From positions 1 to 7,443 of the forward strand of contig QIGM01000118.1 in NCBI GenBank assembly GCA_003230795.1: DNA of 7,443 bases, given 5' to 3'. Source of the DNA: a bacterium (GTDB lineage Bacteria; Bdellovibrionota_C; UBA2361; SZUA-149). Below, piece by piece: positions 1 through 6,044 of the stretch. The translations under genes and the position numbers were made by a program. A model generated the notes under the pieces. That model searched no databases, had not been told where the DNA came from, and worked only from the letters and a program-made list of their open reading frames with translations. Within the stretch, counting starts at the first letter, position 1. Each line of letters begins with the position of its first letter.

Positions 1-1
1 A

Positions 2-502
2 AATTGTCTTTTTGATGTAATTCTCACTGACCCCCATAGTAAAGATAATGCGCTAAGACCGAACCAACTCCTCGCAGTGGCCCTTCCATTTAGTGCTCTC
101 ACTAAGAGTCAATGCCAATCTATCGTAGAGCTTTGCGGCACAACACTCCTGACACCCGTAGGCATGCGCTCACTTGCGCCAAGTGAAGCCTACTACCAAG
201 GAGTTTACGGTGGCGATCAACGTGCTCGCGATGCTGCCTATCATCAAGGCACAGTTTGGGCATGGCCGCTGGGCTACTTCGTCCGCGCGCACTTGAAGGT
301 CTTCGGCAAGCCAGAAGAGTCTCTGCGCTACCTTGACGGAATCGAAGCACATCTTAGCGAGGGAGGGCTTGGAACTATCTCAGAAGTATTTGACGCAGAA
401 GAGCCTTACACACCTCGGGGGTGCTTTGCTCAGGCATGGAGCGTCGCAGAGGTCTTACATGCTTGGACTGCTTGCCAACAGGCAATGGCTAGCGACACAT
501 AA
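2..502 (+). CDS. Glycogen-debranching enzyme / amylo-alpha-1,6-glucosidase, C-terminal fragment
   Basis: The frame is open from base 2, so the gene begins outside the window; 166 residues and a TAA stop are visible. The fragment matches the C-terminal (alpha/alpha)6 catalytic region of the GDE_C family, which hydrolyses alpha-1,6 branch points in glycogen-like polymers, probably in the cytoplasm. Family motifs in order are LRPNQLLAV (residues 18-26), YGGDQ (69-73), YHQGTVWAW (80-88), ISEVFD (126-131) and PRGCFAQAWSVAE (138-150). A GTG at 77 could be misread as a start, but conserved family sequence lies upstream of it, so it is internal. The gene converges on the leu operon. No U-tract terminator reading rightward is seen after it; the hairpin at 525-552 has its U-tract on the other strand. 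The N-terminal domain, needed to separate debranching subfamilies, is missing. Confidence 0.88.
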   Translation, partial: NCLFDVILTDPHSKDNALRPNQLLAVALPFSALTKSQCQSIVELCGTTLLTPVGMRSLAPSEAYYQGVYGGDQRARDAAYHQGTVWAWPLGYFVRAHLKVFGKPEESLRYLDGIEAHLSEGGLGTISEVFDAEEPYTPRGCFAQAWSVAEVLHAWTACQQAMASDT

Positions 503-518
503 AGCTAATCGCTAAACG

Positions 519-552
519 AAAAAAAAGCGGACTCGGTTGAGAGAGTCCGCTT
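519..552 (-). terminator. Intrinsic terminator for leftward (leu operon) transcription
   Basis: A 10-bp perfect stem (525-534 with 543-552, AAGCGGACTC/GAGTCCGCTT) encloses an 8-nt loop. Read on the minus strand it runs into eight U residues (519-526, the first two within the stem), the canonical intrinsic form. Read on the plus strand only two T's follow, so it is a poor terminator for the debranching-enzyme gene. It lies about 410 nt past the leuB stop. Either the leu mRNA has a long 3' tail or a separate small transcript ends here. Confidence 0.85.
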
Positions 553-914
553 AAAGCAATTGGCGTTTAAACAAAAGAGTTGAAATCGGCTAGAATCTGC
601 GAAACCAGTAGAGAGCAGGATTTGAGGAGAGCGTACGAAAGTTCCCCAGATTCTCCGCTTTGATACAACTCGGCGTATCGTTCGTATATCTACTACTGGA
701 TAGAGCAAAGGGTGTGCCATCTTTCTTTCAACCTAGGTCTTCGTATAAGTCCGGTGTTTGCGAAGACTTAGTTTCGAGGAGCAACGCTTCGCTTGGTGAC
801 AATAGTTGTCACTAGCGGATAAGAAGTGTTGAGCGACAATTTTTGACCTGTCCTGATTTGGAATCGGGGGATAGGCGCCTACCCTACTTGAACGCAACCC
901 ACTTGTGGCTGCTG
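553..914. other. Intergenic stretch without a recognised gene; hairpin-rich
   Basis: No ORF here has a plausible start, ribosome site and family motif. Several inverted repeats are visible: 605-611 with 693-699 (CCAGTAG/CTACTGG), nested around 634-639 with 681-686 and 662-666 with 675-679; 735-743 with 761-769 (includes GTCTTCG/CGAAGAC); 796-802 with 806-812 (GTGACAA, 3-nt loop); and 847-853 with 869-875. Repeats with distant arms are expected by chance in a stretch this long; the tight hairpins less so. I do not recognise tRNA, tmRNA, RNase P, SRP or 6S RNA signatures. It could be the leu 3' UTR, an unknown small RNA, or decayed sequence. Confidence 0.5.
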
Positions 915-939
915 CCCTCGAGATAAAGTATCTCAAGGG
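915..939 (-). other. Stem-loop just downstream of leuB
   Basis: An 11-bp stem (939-929 with 925-915) closes a 3-nt loop, starting 21 nt after the leuB stop codon. On the minus strand the one non-Watson-Crick position (919/935) is a G-U wobble, while on the plus strand it is a C-A mismatch, which suggests the structure is used in the leu transcript. No U-tract follows, so it is not a canonical terminator. A 3'-end stabiliser or RNA-processing site is possible; that is inference. Confidence 0.5.
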
Positions 940-959
940 GCCTTTGGCGAAATGACTTA

Positions 960-2039
960 CTAAGCTAGTTCGGCTAGCACCACATCCGTCATAGCAACGG
1001 AACCGATTGCTGTTTCACCTTTTTGCACAATGTCCCCGCTTCTTGCACCCTTTGCTAAGGCAGAAGATACAGCATTCTCGATTGCTTCAGCCTCAGCTTG
1101 TAGACTGAAAGAAAATTTTAGCATCATCGCGACGGAGAGGATTTGCGCGATCGGGTTTGCCACTCCTTTCCCAGCGATGTCTTGGGCTGAGCCTCCAGGA
1201 GGTTCGTAGAGTCCAAAGCCTTCTGCGTTAATGCTGGCAGAGGCGAGGAGTCCGAGAGATCCTGGTAGAACAGCACCAGCATCTGAGAGGATATCTCCAA
1301 ACATGTTTGTCGTTAGGATCACATCGAACTGCGAAGGGTCCTTGATTAGCTGCATGGCGCAGTTATCAACGAGCATATCTTCTAGGGCAACGTCGGAGTA
1401 ATCCTTCGCTACTTCGTGGACGACTTCTCGCCAAAGCTTGGACGTGTGTAAGACGTTTGCCTTATCTACTGAAGTGACACGCTTGCTGCGTTTGCGAGCG
1501 GCTTGGAATGCCGTGTTTGCAACACTCGCTATCTGGTCTTCAGTATATTCAGCTACATCCATCGCAGCTCGACGTCCGTCTTTCTCGAAGAATTTTTTCT
1601 CGCCGAAGTAGATGTCGCCGTTTAATTCTCGAATAAAGAGGATATCGATACCGCGCTCGACTACTTCTTTCTTCAGCGGGCAGATATCGATTAGCTCTGG
1701 AAATACTTTTACTGGTCGGAAATTAGCATTGAAGCTAAACGCCTTTCGAATTCCAAGAAGTGCGTTTACCTCGCATCCTTTCCATTTGTCGAGATGGAGT
1801 TCCGAAACAGGGCCCCCGACGGAGCCGAAAAGGATAGCGTCGCTCTTTGCGCAGATAGCCCTAGTCGCGTCTGGGAAATGTTCGCCATGGGCCTCGTAAG
1901 CCGCACCACCTATAACTGCTTCTTCAGTGGTAAAGGTATGGCCAAATTTTTCGGACACGGCAGCAAGCACGCGGAGCGCTTGTGTCATTACTTCTGGACC
2001 AATGCCATCACCTGGCAGGACTGCGATGTGTTTTTCCAT
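960..2039 (-). CDS. leuB: 3-isopropylmalate dehydrogenase
   Basis: Oxidises and decarboxylates 3-isopropylmalate to 2-ketoisocaproate with NAD+ and a divalent metal, the last leucine-specific step before transamination; cytoplasmic. The protein is 359 aa, a normal length. Visible motifs: N-terminal [10 protein letters not shown] (8-17); substrate arginines R98 (LLGIRKAF), R108 (NFRP) and R137 ([12 protein letters not shown], with Y144); K193 (SVDKANVL); metal-binding D225 (VDNCAMQ), D249 and D253 (FGDILSD); and the cofactor loop [14 protein letters not shown] from 279, close to the EPAGGSAPDIAG form of enteric LeuB. The ATG follows an AGGA by about 6 nt. It is the last gene of the operon, 29 nt after leuD. 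A single Q replaces the usual P in the cofactor loop (residue 286); all catalytic residues are present, so the enzyme should be active. Confidence 0.97.
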   Translation of the reverse strand: MEKHIAVLPGDGIGPEVMTQALRVLAAVSEKFGHTFTTEEAVIGGAAYEAHGEHFPDATRAICAKSDAILFGSVGGPVSELHLDKWKGCEVNALLGIRKAFSFNANFRPVKVFPELIDICPLKKEVVERGIDILFIRELNGDIYFGEKKFFEKDGRRAAMDVAEYTEDQIASVANTAFQAARKRSKRVTSVDKANVLHTSKLWREVVHEVAKDYSDVALEDMLVDNCAMQLIKDPSQFDVILTTNMFGDILSDAGAVLPGSLGLLASASINAEGFGLYEPPGGSAQDIAGKGVANPIAQILSVAMMLKFSFSLQAEAEAIENAVSSALAKGARSGDIVQKGETAIGSVAMTDVVLAELA

Positions 2040-2068
2040 GTTTGTTCCTAGTAAATGCGAGAATAGTT

Positions 2069-2668
2069 CTAGAGTCCTTCCGTAGAAGAAAATCGAGTGG
2101 GGTTTGTTGTCTGACGAAAGGCATCTATCTCAGCCTTATGCGAATTGATGTAGTCGATATCATCGAGACCACCAAGCATGCAGTGCCGTCTGAATGGATC
2201 GAAATCAAACGATTCTTTCTCGCCACTTGGAAGCGTTACTGTTTGACTCTCTAGGTCAACGCTTACCTCGTAGTCACCTGATTCAGCATCAAGCAACATT
2301 TTATCAACGATTGGCGCAGACAAAGTAACCAACATCAGGCCATTCTTTGCGCCGTTGTTATAAAAGATATCCGCGAAAGACTTGGCGATAATCACACGAA
2401 AGCCAGCTTGCACCACTGCCCAAACCGCATGTTCTCTACTTGAACCACAACCGAAGTTATTACCGGCAACAAGAACCTCAGCGCCTTTATACTTCTCCAA
2501 ATTTAAGGGGAAGTCTGGGTCGTCGGTCCGCAGCGCTTGAAAGAGATTCTCACCGAAACCGGTGCGACTAACGTTCTTTAAGTACTCCGCAGGTAAAATC
2601 ATATCCGTATCAACATCGTTGAGAGGAAGAGAAACGGCTCTAGAGGTGAACTTGGTAAACTTATCCAT
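2069..2668 (-). CDS. leuD: 3-isopropylmalate dehydratase, small subunit
   Basis: Small (swivel-domain) subunit of isopropylmalate isomerase. With LeuC it converts 2-isopropylmalate to 3-isopropylmalate through dehydration and rehydration, and it contributes substrate-recognition residues. At 199 aa it has the usual length of the bacterial leucine-pathway form. Motifs: NDVDTDMILPAEYLK (17-31), the substrate-loop signature GNNFGCGSSREHA (69-81) and AKSFADIFYNNGAKNGL (95-111). The start ATG lies 25 nt after the leuC stop. Only a weak purine-rich GATGAG sequence precedes it, so translation may be partly coupled to leuC. Its place directly after leuC fits an obligate 1:1 complex. Confidence 0.96.
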   Translation of the reverse strand: MDKFTKFTSRAVSLPLNDVDTDMILPAEYLKNVSRTGFGENLFQALRTDDPDFPLNLEKYKGAEVLVAGNNFGCGSSREHAVWAVVQAGFRVIIAKSFADIFYNNGAKNGLMLVTLSAPIVDKMLLDAESGDYEVSVDLESQTVTLPSGEKESFDFDPFRRHCMLGGLDDIDYINSHKAEIDAFRQTTNPTRFSSTEGL

Positions 2669-2693
2669 TTTACAAACTCATCTTTATAACTAA

Positions 2694-4094
2694 CTAAAAA
2701 TAATCTTCGGCGGAGCTGATCTTCCCAGCAATTGCGCTTGCGGCGACGGTCGCAGGAGACGCTAGGTGCGTTCGGCTTCCCGGACCTTGGCGACCCATGA
2801 AGTTCCTGTTGGTCGAGCTAATACAGCGCTCACCTCGGGGCACCTTGTCGTCGTTCATCGCGAGACACATTGAACAACCGGGCATACGAAAATCGGCTCC
2901 GGCTTCTTCAAAAATCTCGACAAGGCCTTCAGACTTCGCCTGCTCAAGGACCTGCTCTGAACCTGGAACGACATAGAATGTGATCCCAGCAGCGATCTTA
3001 TTCCCTTTGAGAACTTTGGCAGCAATTCGCAAATCTTCAATACGCCCGTTAGTGCAAGACCCGATGAATGCCCAATCTACCGGCGTTCCACCAATAGGAG
3101 CACCTTCCTGAAGATTAATATAATCGAGCGCACGCTTTGTCGTTTTCTTCTCGTGGTCTGGAACCTCGGCAAGAGTTGGAATGCTCTCTGTGATGTTACA
3201 AGCGTGTCCAGGATTCGTTCCCCAGGTCACCATCGGACGGAGTTCGGAAATATCGATTACAAACTCTTGGTCGTAGCTTGCGCCCTCTGCCGTTCGAAAC
3301 TGTTTCCAGTGCTCAAGGGCCTTGTCCCATTCCTTACCCTTCGGCGCAGCGTGCTTACCTTTGATATATTCAAAGGTAACCTCGTCAGCCGCCATCAAGC
3401 CACCACGCGCACCACACTCGATGCTCATATTACAAACTGTCATGCGTTCTTCCATGCTCATGTTTCGCACTACTTCTCCGCAATACTCAATCACATGACC
3501 ATTGGCTCCACCCACACCGATATCGGCGATAAGTTTCAAAATAGCGTCCTTAGCAAACACACCCTTGGCGAAGCTTCCTTTAAACTCAACTCGCATTGTT
3601 TTCGGCGCTTGTTGTAGCAAACAGCCAGTGGCTAGCACGTGTCCTACTTCAGAAGTTCCAATACCAAAGGCTAAAGCACCAAAGGCTCCGTGCGTCGAGG
3701 TATGAGAGTCTCCACAAACAATTGTCATCCCTGGCTGAGTTAGTCCCAACTCTGGCCCAATGACATGCACGATACCCTGCCGACCGCTATCAACATCACA
3801 AATAGCAATGCCGTGACGCTCGCAGTTATCTCGTAGAGTTTTAACCTGAAACTTGGCAGCCTCATCGTAAATCTCTAGACGATTCTTCCGCGTGGGAATA
3901 ATGTGATCAGGAGTCGCAATGAGACGGGTCTTATCGAAGACCTCAAGACCTTTATCAGCGAGCGTTTGAAACGCCTGAGCAGAGGTCACCTCGTGAATTA
4001 ACATAAGGTCGATTGCGAAAATCGCAGGATGTCCCTCCGCCTGACTTATGACGTGAGCATCCCAAATTTTTTCGATTATATTCTTTGCAGCCAT
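2694..4094 (-). CDS. leuC: 3-isopropylmalate dehydratase, large subunit (4Fe-4S)
   Basis: Catalytic subunit of isopropylmalate isomerase, an aconitase-family enzyme with a [4Fe-4S] cluster that directly handles the substrate. It is 466 aa, the same length as E. coli LeuC. The cluster cysteines are C347 (FIGSCTNGRIEDLR) and C407/C410 (PGCSMC). Other signatures are TPDHIIPT (61-68), VCGDSHTSTHGAFGALAFGIGTSE (126-149) and, near the C-terminus, STNRNFMGRQG (427-437). It follows leuA by 26 nt and precedes leuD by 25 nt. Purine-rich AAGGGGAAGCAGG precedes the ATG. The cluster makes the enzyme oxygen-sensitive, as is usual for the family. Nothing is truncated or unusual; an aconitase or homoaconitase role is less likely given the operon context. 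Confidence 0.97.
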   Translation of the reverse strand: MAAKNIIEKIWDAHVISQAEGHPAIFAIDLMLIHEVTSAQAFQTLADKGLEVFDKTRLIATPDHIIPTRKNRLEIYDEAAKFQVKTLRDNCERHGIAICDVDSGRQGIVHVIGPELGLTQPGMTIVCGDSHTSTHGAFGALAFGIGTSEVGHVLATGCLLQQAPKTMRVEFKGSFAKGVFAKDAILKLIADIGVGGANGHVIEYCGEVVRNMSMEERMTVCNMSIECGARGGLMAADEVTFEYIKGKHAAPKGKEWDKALEHWKQFRTAEGASYDQEFVIDISELRPMVTWGTNPGHACNITESIPTLAEVPDHEKKTTKRALDYINLQEGAPIGGTPVDWAFIGSCTNGRIEDLRIAAKVLKGNKIAAGITFYVVPGSEQVLEQAKSEGLVEIFEEAGADFRMPGCSMCLAMNDDKVPRGERCISSTNRNFMGRQGPGSRTHLASPATVAASAIAGKISSAEDYF

Positions 4095-4120
4095 TGTGCC
4101 TGCTTCCCCTTCGTTCTTAA

Positions 4121-5713
4121 CTAAGTCACTGCTAATTTAAAATTGCGTTCGATGTAGGCTTGATTCACCGCGTTGATTAGCGCCTTCATCGCCGAGATCT
4201 CAATATCTTGATCTTCACCAAGGCCCTCGAAAAGCTCTCCCGTTTCATCGGTAACAACTATTCGAGAAATACTCTTCGCATCAAATCCCGCACTATCTGA
4301 CTCACTCTTGTGGCTTTGAATCTTAGTCGGAAGATAAGAATCAGCTAGCTTCTTCAAAGCAGCCAACGCCGAATCTCGCCCTTGATGCACTTGACGAACG
4401 TTACCCTCTTGGTCAAAGAATCTGCCCTCTAAATCTACAGAGGACTCGTCCGCACTTCTTGAATAATTAAAGGTAGATATCTTGATTGGGCAGCGATAGT
4501 CAAAGTACCCGCTCAGGAGCTCCCCGTCGGTAATTCCTTTTCGACGATCTTTGTAAAGTTCCTTAATATATTGAGCTATTTCCGCCTTTTCCTCGTTTGC
4601 GCAGCGGTACCCTGCATCCTCCACTATGGACTTTGCGTGGTTACCTCCACTGAGGGGTCCGAAAAGGAAGGTTATCTCCTTTCCAATATCTCGAGGGTCA
4701 AAAGGCTGATACGCCATAGGATTTTTCAAAACCGCATTGGTGTGTCCACCAGATGAATGCTTCGCCGCGTTGCCACCACTAACTGGCCAATGAGGTTGCC
4801 GAGGTAACATCCATTCCCCGATAAAATCGCAGACACCTTGTAGTTTGGATACATCAGCATCGGTAAAGAAAGGATCCTCTGGATTAACCGAGGCGCCGAA
4901 CTGTCGAATGACCATGATAACGGACTCGAGTGCAACGTTTCCGGCGCGTTCTCCTACTCCGTTAATGCAACCTTCAATCTGACGAGCTGGCCCACGGAAT
5001 GCGGCATTAACCGAATTCTGAACGGCAAGCCCAAGGTCGTTGTGGCAATGAGCTGACCAAATTATTTCGTTACCGGGATACTCTGCGTCGATAATTTCAG
5101 CATGCCGATTCATGCGCTCAACAAAGTACTGCTCTCCTTCGAAATCACTGGCTCCGCCAATGGTATCCGGACAGTTGATGACATTCGCCCCACCTTCAAC
5201 AGCAGCTCGAATCAAGTCAGTCGTAAAATCAAAATTCTCCGCCTGCCGCGAATAGCCTTCAGGACTGAATTCAACCTCTAAGCCTGCATCTGCTGCAGCC
5301 TTCACAAAGGCGAATACATCCTTCTTAATGCTTTCCTTATCAGCCTTATCCCCAAGCGATGCGACCATCAACTCAGGTGCAACCGGCACATAGGTATGTA
5401 GAAGTCCGCGTCCTGCTTTAGCCGCCGGCTCAAGGGCCTTAATCGTCGTCTCTACCTGCTCTCCGCGAAGCTGGCACAGACCTGCAACAATCGGGCTACT
5501 CTCTTGAGAGGCATAGAGCTCCGCAATAGCGCGCACGATGTCGTAGTCAATCTGACTCGCAGAAGGGAATCCCGCTTCAATCACATCAAGCCGGAGTTCC
5601 GAGACAAGCCGCGCATACTCAATATTCCTCTCAAAACTCATCCCCGCGCCAGGGCACTGCTGCCCGTCTCGCAAGGTGGTATCGAATATGCGAATTTTTT
5701 GCCCTTGTTTCAT
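4121..5713 (-). CDS. leuA: 2-isopropylmalate synthase
   Basis: Condenses acetyl-CoA with 2-ketoisovalerate, the committed step of leucine synthesis. The 530-aa protein has an N-terminal DRE-TIM barrel: IRIFDTTLRDGQQ (7-19, metal-binding D11, catalytic R15), HCHNDLGLA (222-230, metal-binding H222/H224) and GVGERAGN (252-259). A linker with HSSGGH (319-324) follows, then a C-terminal regulatory domain from about 410 (SALAALKKL, FDAKSISRIVV, LFEGLGEDQDIEISA), which in this family binds leucine for feedback inhibition. Several motifs depart from the enteric type: FSPEGYSR (149-156) replaces the usual FSxEDAxR, and FGPLSGGNHA (351-360) replaces LGKxSGRHA. It therefore looks like a distinct LeuA subgroup. 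Citramalate or homocitrate synthase is possible by fold, but the leuCDB context and the leucine-rich leader favour LeuA. The start is fixed by AGAGGA just upstream. Confidence 0.94.
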   Translation of the reverse strand: MKQGQKIRIFDTTLRDGQQCPGAGMSFERNIEYARLVSELRLDVIEAGFPSASQIDYDIVRAIAELYASQESSPIVAGLCQLRGEQVETTIKALEPAAKAGRGLLHTYVPVAPELMVASLGDKADKESIKKDVFAFVKAAADAGLEVEFSPEGYSRQAENFDFTTDLIRAAVEGGANVINCPDTIGGASDFEGEQYFVERMNRHAEIIDAEYPGNEIIWSAHCHNDLGLAVQNSVNAAFRGPARQIEGCINGVGERAGNVALESVIMVIRQFGASVNPEDPFFTDADVSKLQGVCDFIGEWMLPRQPHWPVSGGNAAKHSSGGHTNAVLKNPMAYQPFDPRDIGKEITFLFGPLSGGNHAKSIVEDAGYRCANEEKAEIAQYIKELYKDRRKGITDGELLSGYFDYRCPIKISTFNYSRSADESSVDLEGRFFDQEGNVRQVHQGRDSALAALKKLADSYLPTKIQSHKSESDSAGFDAKSISRIVVTDETGELFEGLGEDQDIEISAMKALINAVNQAYIERNFKLAVT

Positions 5714-5717
5714 TTCA

Positions 5718-5723
5718 TCCTCT
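5718..5723 (-). promoter_or_regulatory. leuA ribosome binding site
   Basis: AGAGGA on the minus strand lies 4 nt before the leuA ATG (slightly close, but good complementarity). Two other ATGs just upstream (at 5732 and 5718) are out of frame with leuA. Confidence 0.75.
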
Positions 5724-5743
5724 GTTCTTCATAGGTGGCTCGC

Positions 5744-5771
5744 GCCAACCAAAAAAAGCCGACCAAAAAAA
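5744..5771 (-). repeat. 14-nt tandem duplication containing a U-tract
   Basis: On the minus strand, seven T's plus GGTCGGC (5771-5758) are followed at once by seven T's plus GGTTGGC (5757-5744); 13 of 14 bases match. The first copy's T's are part of the attenuator's U-tract. Either GGTYGGC copy can pair, with one bulged base, with GCCACC at 5739-5734; the nearer pairing makes a small hairpin with a GCGA loop upstream of the leuA ribosome site. Confidence 0.75.
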
Positions 5772-5797
5772 AAGGCCCTGTTTTTCAACAGAGCCTT
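5765..5797 (-). terminator. leu attenuator terminator
   Basis: On the minus strand, AAGGCUCUGUU (5797-5787), a GAAA tetraloop (5786-5783) and AACAGGGCCUU (5782-5772) form an 11-bp stem with one G-U pair, running into nine U's (5773-5765, the first two in the stem). It lies between the leader-peptide stop and leuA, about 50 nt before the leuA ATG, so it would end transcription before the structural genes unless disrupted. On the plus strand the wobble becomes a C-A mismatch and there is no trailing T-run on the correct side, so the function is strand-specific. Confidence 0.92.
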
Positions 5798-5822
5798 GTT
5801 TTTACCTGCGTTGGACTCTGTT
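5787..5822 (-). promoter_or_regulatory. leu antiterminator hairpin
   Basis: AACAGAGUC (5822-5814), starting right after the leader stop codon, is complementary over 9 positions (one U-G) to GGCUCUGUU (5795-5787), the 5' arm of the terminator. The two structures are therefore mutually exclusive. The same segment can also pair upstream: CAGAGU (5820-5815) with GCUCUG (5855-5850), which overlaps the first control leucine codon. This gives the classic 1:2 / 2:3 / 3:4 order. A ribosome stalled on the Leu codons frees 5822-5814 and favours read-through; a ribosome at the stop codon covers it and favours termination. Confidence 0.85.
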
Positions 5823-5945
5823 CTATATGGGCACACCTAGCAGGAGCAGCAGAGCAATAGAGAGCTGCGAGCCACCAATGGAAGCCGCCGAAAGTGACGA
5901 ACGAGTCAATGCAGTAATAGCGTTTTGGTTCATTTGCTGTTTCAT
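5823..5945 (-). CDS. leuL: leu operon leader peptide
   Basis: A 40-codon ORF reading MKQQMNQNAITA at its start and AIALLLLLGVPI-like at its end (exact end SIALLLLLGVPI, residues 29-40), stop TAG. Residues 32-36 are five consecutive leucines (CTG CTG CTC CTG CTA, 5852-5838); 8 of 40 residues are Leu. The stop codon directly abuts the antiterminator segment. This is the arrangement expected of a leucine attenuator, where translation senses charged leucyl-tRNA and the peptide itself needs no function. An in-frame TAG at 5957-5955 prevents a start further upstream, so initiation is at codon 1 or at Met5. No Shine-Dalgarno sequence precedes either. The promoter predicted at 5982-5954 would start transcription at about 5947-5945, leaving little or no 5' UTR. 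Confidence 0.9.
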   Translation of the reverse strand: MKQQMNQNAITALTRSSLSAASIGGSQLSIALLLLLGVPI

Positions 5946-5953
5946 TACAGTGA

Positions 5954-5982
5954 GCTATATACTTCCCTAGTCGTTATGTCAA
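5954..5982 (-). promoter_or_regulatory. leu operon promoter
   Basis: A perfect -35 box TTGACA (5982-5977), a 17-nt spacer and a -10 box TATAGC (5959-5954, 4 of 6 consensus) read toward leuL. TATATA at 5961-5956 with a 15-nt spacer is an alternative -10. Predicted initiation is near 5947-5945. The promoter sits in the 99-nt gap between leuL and the divergent hldD. Confidence 0.75.
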
Positions 5983-6030
5983 GTTCATGGCTGAAATTCG
6001 CAACACAATACGTGCTTTAGAACGCAATTC

Positions 6031-6036
6031 AGGAAG
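6031..6036 (+). promoter_or_regulatory. hldD ribosome binding site
   Basis: AGGAAG lies 8 nt before the hldD ATG at 6045, supporting that start; the Rossmann motif also begins immediately after it. I could not identify a convincing rightward promoter in 5946-6030. Confidence 0.65.
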
Positions 6037-6044
6037 AATATCTC

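Noticed and set aside
505..720. 71-codon minus-strand ORF downstream of leuB
   Set aside because: It reads through the terminator hairpin and U-tract at 519-552, has only a weak purine stretch before the ATG, and resembles no family I recognise.
840..900. Possible tRNA or T-loop-like sequence around GAATCGGGG
   Set aside because: No cloverleaf, anticodon arm or GGTTCRA T-loop can be built on either strand.
733..936. 67-codon minus-strand ORF just after leuB
   Set aside because: It would start at a TTG inside the 915-939 hairpin, with no ribosome site and a composition that does not look like a protein.
1182..1205. Apparent loss of the cofactor-loop His in LeuB ([12 protein letters not shown] instead of EPxHGSAPDIAG)
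   Set aside because: Enteric LeuB also has Gly at this place (EPAGGSAPDIAG), so it is normal subfamily variation; only the P-to-Q change is less common.
3153..3617. 154-codon plus-strand ORF
   Set aside because: It is entirely antisense to leuC, whose frame is intact with all conserved motifs; an antisense shadow.
5715..5732. Five-codon mini-ORF (MKNRG) just upstream of leuA
   Set aside because: It overlaps the leuA ribosome site and has no ribosome site of its own; most likely chance.
5979..6030. Rightward promoter for hldD
   Set aside because: Only weak -35/-10 matches with poor spacing were found (for example TTCGCA and TTTAGA, 13 nt apart).
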